Positions 6,737-9,417 of a stretch of 9,417 nucleotides of DNA are shown here, piece after piece (positions within the stretch are counted from its first letter, which is position 1; each line of letters opens with the position of its first letter). The translations under genes were made by a program, and so were the position numbers. Source of the DNA: Planctomycetales bacterium. GTDB lineage: Bacteria > Planctomycetota > Phycisphaerae > SM23-33. The notes under the pieces were generated by a model. That model worked only from the letters and a program-made list of their open reading frames with translations. It ran no database searches and was not told the DNA's origin. The stretch covers positions 1 through 9,417 of the forward strand of contig DAOVLS010000069.1 in the NCBI GenBank assembly GCA_030631125.1, read 5' to 3'.

Positions 6737-7324
6737 TTACAACACCTCCCGAATGTTACGGACCAGTTCCGCCCGCGACGACTCCTGGCGCAAATCGACC
6801 TCGCCGACGTCGATATTTATAACCGGGCAATCAGCGGCTGCGACAACTTCTCGATACGCATCGCGCATCCGGGTAAGAAAATCAGCGTCGAAGGCCTTTT
6901 CGTATCGCCGACCCCGGCGGGCAATCCGCTCCAACAGTATATCCTCACTCCCGTCCAGGTGAATCAGCAAGTCCGGCGGCTTGACCGTTTCGACCACAGC
7001 CCCGGCCAGACGATGATAAACCGCCAGATCGTCTTTCGACAAATTCCCAGCCGCATAAACCGCGTCCTGGCAAAAGCCGTAATCGCTGACGACCGTCTCG
7101 CCGGACAACGCACCTGAACTCAACTGCGACAGGCGGGAGAACAGGAAATACAACTGGGCCGGCAGAGCAAACTCCTTCCGCCCAAGGAAAAAATCGGCAA
7201 GGAAAGGGTTGCCCGCGTAATCTTCATAAATGATCTCCGCAGGCAACTCTTTCGCCATCGCTTCTGCCAGCGTCGTCTTACCGACGGCAGGAGGACCTAT
7301 GATGCTGATTAATAGAGCGCTCAT
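6737..7324 (-). CDS. deoxynucleoside kinase-like P-loop kinase
   Basis: This 195-residue protein has the layout of the deoxynucleoside kinase (dNK/dCK-dGK) family. It shows a Walker A loop GPPAVGKTT (10-18), YEDYAGNPFLADFF (33-46, the Glu that binds the base region), AQLYFLFSRLSQL (56-68), SDYGFCQDAVYA (80-91), PDLLIHLDGS (117-126), and the arginine-rich lid RIARRGRRYEKAF (133-145). Such enzymes phosphorylate deoxyadenosine or deoxyguanosine to recycle DNA precursors in the cytoplasm. The usual Asp-Arg-Ser motif appears as SDYGF, a form I associate with bacterial members near folK/pan genes, so the substrate is uncertain. I start at ATG 7324, directly before the P-loop, with GGTGG five bases upstream. 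An in-frame TTG at 7414 would add 30 unlikely residues overlapping the decayed gene. The stop TAA abuts the panC start, so translation is probably coupled. Confidence 0.8.
   Translation of the reverse strand: MSALLISIIGPPAVGKTTLAEAMAKELPAEIIYEDYAGNPFLADFFLGRKEFALPAQLYFLFSRLSQLSSGALSGETVVSDYGFCQDAVYAAGNLSKDDLAVYHRLAGAVVETVKPPDLLIHLDGSEDILLERIARRGRRYEKAFDADFLTRMRDAYREVVAAADCPVINIDVGEVDLRQESSRAELVRNIREVL
6745..6750 (-). promoter_or_regulatory. ribosome binding site of panC (GGGAGG)
   Basis: GGGAGG on the minus strand lies eight bases before the GTG at 6736 and inside the last codons of the kinase gene. It decides the unusual GTG start that directly follows the kinase TAA. This arrangement suits termination-reinitiation coupling. 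Confidence 0.75.
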
Positions 7325-7688
7325 TAAAACCACCGAACAGCGAATTCCTCCGACGAACGGTACTGTCGAGTTGTTCCGGGTCCGACTCCGGCGGAAGGCA
7401 ATACTATCACTCAACAGACCACCGCTTCAGTATCTCCGTCAAGTCCTTACCTTTTTCGGCAAGGTCTTCGTCGTCGCGAATACGCCGCATCCTGTCCAGG
7501 AACCGGGGGGCGTGTGCAGCCACACCAGTCCCCCAAATCGTCCAGGGTCCGAGCGCCGATCAAAACACTTTCGGGTATCTCGATTGTGCCGCGTCCCTGA
7601 CATTAGAATCGTCTCTATTGATTCGCCCTCCAGTATTGCAAAAGACCGCAAAAATCAGGGCACTTTTAACGTTTGCTGCTCCGGCGCT
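7325..7688. other. gap between the sugar genes and the kinase-panC operon, without an intact gene
   Basis: These 364 bases separate the two gene blocks. The middle (7407-7603) holds the decayed small gene described separately. The remaining 37 bases after the aminotransferase stop and 82 bases before the kinase ATG show no strong terminator or promoter. A weak 5-bp inverted repeat TCCGG/CCGGA spans the aminotransferase stop but has no U-tract. A promoter for the downstream operon is expected here but I cannot place it. Confidence 0.5.
7407..7603 (-). pseudogene. decayed small gene of about 64 codons with two frameshifts
   Basis: No single frame is open here, but three frames read in succession give one coherent protein-like sequence. 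It begins at ATG 7603 (MSGT). It continues in a second frame with TIEIPESVLIGARTLDDLGD, and then in the third with AAHAPRFLDRMRRIRDD followed by an acidic/basic helix ending ILKRWSVE and TGA at 7407-7409. The interval is 197 bases, which is 64 codons plus stop plus two extra bases, as expected for two single-base insertions. The second shift is most simply placed near the GACTGGTGTGG stretch around 7527. The short size and the charged C-terminal helix recall small antitoxin-type proteins, but I do not recognise the family. An alternative is that the open frame continues upstream to TTG at 7651 (ILEGESIETILM). Sequencing or assembly error is also possible, since runs of G and C lie nearby. Confidence 0.5.
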
Positions 7689-8792
7689 TCATCCCGGAAA
7701 TTCCTTAACCTTCCCGGCGACGTATTGAATCTGCTCGTCGGTCAGTTCCGGATAGACCGGAAGGGCCAGCGTCTCGTCGGCGGCTTTTTCCGATTCCGGG
7801 AAGTCGCCTCGCTTGTAGCCCAACTCGGCGAAGCATTCCTGCTCGTGCAGGCTTCGCGGATAATACACCTCGCAACCGATGCCCTGCTCCTTAAGGAACG
7901 CCCGCAGATCGTCTCGCTGCGGCACGCGAATGACGTACTGGTTGTAAATGGTAACGTTGTAATCGCGGATTATCGGCGTTTTTACGGGTTCGAAATCGGC
8001 GAAGAGTGCGTCGTATTTGGCGGCATTGGCGCGCCGGCCTTCGGACCAGTAATCGAGATGTCGCAATTTGACGATAAGCCCCGCTGCCTGGAGCGTGTCC
8101 AGCCGAAAATTCCCACCGACCCACTTGTGATAATACTTCGGTTTTGAGCCGTGGTTGCGGCACTGCGCGAGTTTCTCGCCCAGTTCGGCGTCCTGCGCAA
8201 CTATCATTCCGCCGTCGCCGAGGCCGCCGAGGTTCTTGGACGGGAAGAAACTAAAGCACCCGACCGTCCCGATGGAACCGGCCTTCCTGTCTTTGTAAGT
8301 CGAGCCGATACTCTGGGCAGCGTCCTCAACAACGTACAGGTTGTGTTTTTGGGCGATTTCCATAATCGGGTCCATCTCGGCCATCTGTCCGAAGAGGTGA
8401 ACCGGCATAATTGCCTTGGTCTTTTTCGTGATAGCGGCTTCGATTTTCGCCGGGTCGATGTTAAACGTTTCCGGCTCGATATCGACGAATACGGGTTTCG
8501 CACCGGTTCGCCAGACGCTCCCTGCCGTGGCGAAGAAGGTGTACGGCGTGGTGATTACCTCGTCGCCGGCGCCGATGCCCAATGTCATAAGGGCGGCCAG
8601 AAGCGCGTCGGTACCGCTGGAGACGCCGACGGCTACGGTGCAATCGCTGTACTCAGCCACCGCCTTTTCCAGTTCCTTGACCTCCGGTCCGTTGATGAAA
8701 TACTGACTGTCCATAACGGACTGCAAAGCCGGGGCCATCTCGTCTTTAATCGTCGCGTACTGCGCCTTCAAATCTAACAGTGGAACCTGCAT
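7689..8792 (-). CDS. wbpE: DegT/DnrJ/EryC1/StrS aminotransferase, WbpE-like
   Basis: This 367-residue PLP-dependent sugar aminotransferase has a typical family length. Visible landmarks are VSSGTDAL (57-64, phosphate-binding loop), TPYTFFATAGSV (82-93), the PLP-stacking and Asp region VVEDAAQSIGS (154-164), and the Schiff-base lysine Lys186 in SFFPSKNLGGLGDGG (181-195). The family C-terminal block with YYPRSLHEQ (310-318) and LALPVYPEL (342-350) is also present. WbpE-type enzymes transfer an amino group from glutamate to the 3-keto group of UDP-2-acetamido-hexuluronic acid, giving UDP-GlcNAc3NA. The preceding WbpD-like gene would then acetylate that product, so the two genes form consecutive steps and are likely co-transcribed. 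An AAAGGA site (8803-8808) lies ten bases before the ATG. The sugar specificity is inferred from the neighbour. The fold and reaction class are clear. Confidence 0.92.
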   Translation of the reverse strand: MQVPLLDLKAQYATIKDEMAPALQSVMDSQYFINGPEVKELEKAVAEYSDCTVAVGVSSGTDALLAALMTLGIGAGDEVITTPYTFFATAGSVWRTGAKPVFVDIEPETFNIDPAKIEAAITKKTKAIMPVHLFGQMAEMDPIMEIAQKHNLYVVEDAAQSIGSTYKDRKAGSIGTVGCFSFFPSKNLGGLGDGGMIVAQDAELGEKLAQCRNHGSKPKYYHKWVGGNFRLDTLQAAGLIVKLRHLDYWSEGRRANAAKYDALFADFEPVKTPIIRDYNVTIYNQYVIRVPQRDDLRAFLKEQGIGCEVYYPRSLHEQECFAELGYKRGDFPESEKAADETLALPVYPELTDEQIQYVAGKVKEFPG

Positions 8793-8822
8793 TTCGATTA
8801 GATCCTTTCTCTAAATGTAGCA

Positions 8823-9404
8823 CTATGCCGGTTGGAGCGTATCGTCGATAAGTTTATACTTTGCGCCGCATTTTGAACAGGTGGCCTGGTCGCCGGCGAG
8901 GTCCAGTTTTTCGCCGCACTGGCAGACCCATCCATGCCGGGCGGCTGGGTTGCCGTACATAAGTGCGTGGTCCGGCACATCCTTTGTAATCACCGCACCG
9001 GCCCCGATAAAGGCGTAACGCCCTATCGTGTTGCCGCAGATAACCGTCGCGTTGGCCCCGATGGTCGCGCCGCGCCTGACCAGCGTGTCCATGTATTCAT
9101 CCTTGCGCGAAACGTGGCTGCGGGGATTGAAAACGTTGGTGAAGACCATGCTCGGGCCACAGAACGTGTCGTCCTCCAGCGTAACGTTGTCGTAGATGGA
9201 GACGTTGTTCTGAACCTTCACGTTGTCGCCGAGGACAGCCTTGCCGCCGATGTTGACGTTCTGCCCGATGGAGCATTTTTTGCCGATGACCGCACCGCTC
9301 ATAACGTGGCTGAAGTGCCAGACCTTCGTGCCTTCGCCGATAACGGCGCCTTCATCGACGTAACTGCTCTCATGCACGAAATAGGGTTTTTCGTCCTTGC
9401 TCAT
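8823..9404 (-). CDS. wbpD: WbpD/WlbB-like UDP-sugar N-acetyltransferase with C-terminal zinc-ribbon-like tail
   Basis: This 193-residue protein is a left-handed beta-helix (hexapeptide repeat) acyltransferase. Repeats of the type VIGx[27 protein letters not shown] and AFIGAGAVI run from about residue 15 to 140. The blocks KVWHFSHV (27-34), [15 protein letters not shown] (65-79), [16 protein letters not shown] (81-96), RKDEY (100-104) and [11 protein letters not shown] (108-118) match what is known of WbpD/WlbB enzymes. Those acetylate the 3-amino group of UDP-GlcNAc3NA using acetyl-CoA in the cytoplasm, for O-antigen or other surface polysaccharide. After the normal family end near residue 158 there is an extra tail with Cys161, Cys163, Cys176 and Cys179, like a small zinc ribbon. 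The ATG at 9404 is preceded by GTGAGG five bases away. The aminotransferase that would make its substrate follows after 30 bases. The family is confident. The exact sugar is inferred from the pairing and could differ. Confidence 0.9.
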   Translation of the reverse strand: MSKDEKPYFVHESSYVDEGAVIGEGTKVWHFSHVMSGAVIGKKCSIGQNVNIGGKAVLGDNVKVQNNVSIYDNVTLEDDTFCGPSMVFTNVFNPRSHVSRKDEYMDTLVRRGATIGANATVICGNTIGRYAFIGAGAVITKDVPDHALMYGNPAARHGWVCQCGEKLDLAGDQATCSKCGAKYKLIDDTLQPA

Positions 9405-9417
9405 ATCGGCCTCACAA

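Noticed and set aside
7652..7700. Rho-independent terminator after the aminotransferase
   Set aside because: Only weak stems (TCCGG/CCGGA and GCAAA/TTTGC) are present and no U-tract follows them.
7230..8147. Long open frame on the plus strand (about 305 codons)
   Set aside because: It runs opposite to the well-supported aminotransferase and the kinase start, its translation has no recognisable motif, and it is explained by codon bias of the genes on the other strand.

Overview
All convincing genes in this window lie on the minus strand, so they are read here from high to low coordinates. The DNA is moderately GC-rich, starts are usually preceded by a GGAGG or AAGGA type ribosome binding site, and genes are tightly packed. 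The gene types suggest a Gram-negative, envelope-rich bacterium, and a planctomycete or related PVC-type lineage is my best guess. The reasons are a long Lgt with an NGCCYGG core, an HtrA-like protein without its catalytic triad, and a large exported TPR/HEAT protein. This placement is an inference, not something the sequence proves.

Region 1 (9404 to 7689) is a two-gene sugar-nucleotide block. It holds a WbpD/WlbB-like hexapeptide N-acetyltransferase with an added C-terminal zinc-ribbon-like tail, followed by a WbpE-like PLP aminotransferase. Together they fit the last steps from a UDP-3-keto-GlcNAc-uronate to a 2,3-diacetamido uronic acid, a building block of surface polysaccharide. The partner dehydrogenases and epimerase would lie outside the window.

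Region 2 (7688 to 7325) has no intact gene. It holds what looks like a decayed small gene of about 64 codons (7603 to 7407) broken by two frameshifts.

Region 3 (7324 to 187) looks like one long operon: a deoxynucleoside-kinase-like P-loop kinase, panC (start codon directly abutting the kinase stop), an enlarged lgt, an HtrA-like PDZ protein (start overlapping the lgt stop by one base), a 99-residue three-helix membrane protein, and a 766-residue exported TPR / beta-domain / HEAT protein. The first two genes are cofactor and nucleotide metabolism. The last four are all predicted to act in or beyond the cytoplasmic membrane and may work together in envelope protein handling.

The most unusual feature is a set of short 7-base-period repeats in every sizeable gap of the operon (117-188, 2814-2901, 5769-5857). 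They use two different unit sequences (CAATTGN and TCAGCNN/GCTGANN). In each gap the arrays are arranged as inverted pairs able to form hairpins, and they sit right at the 3' ends of genes. In one case the array contains the stop codon, and in another it occupies the place where the lgt ribosome binding site should be. The final 120 bases at the left edge are AT-rich and have no gene.
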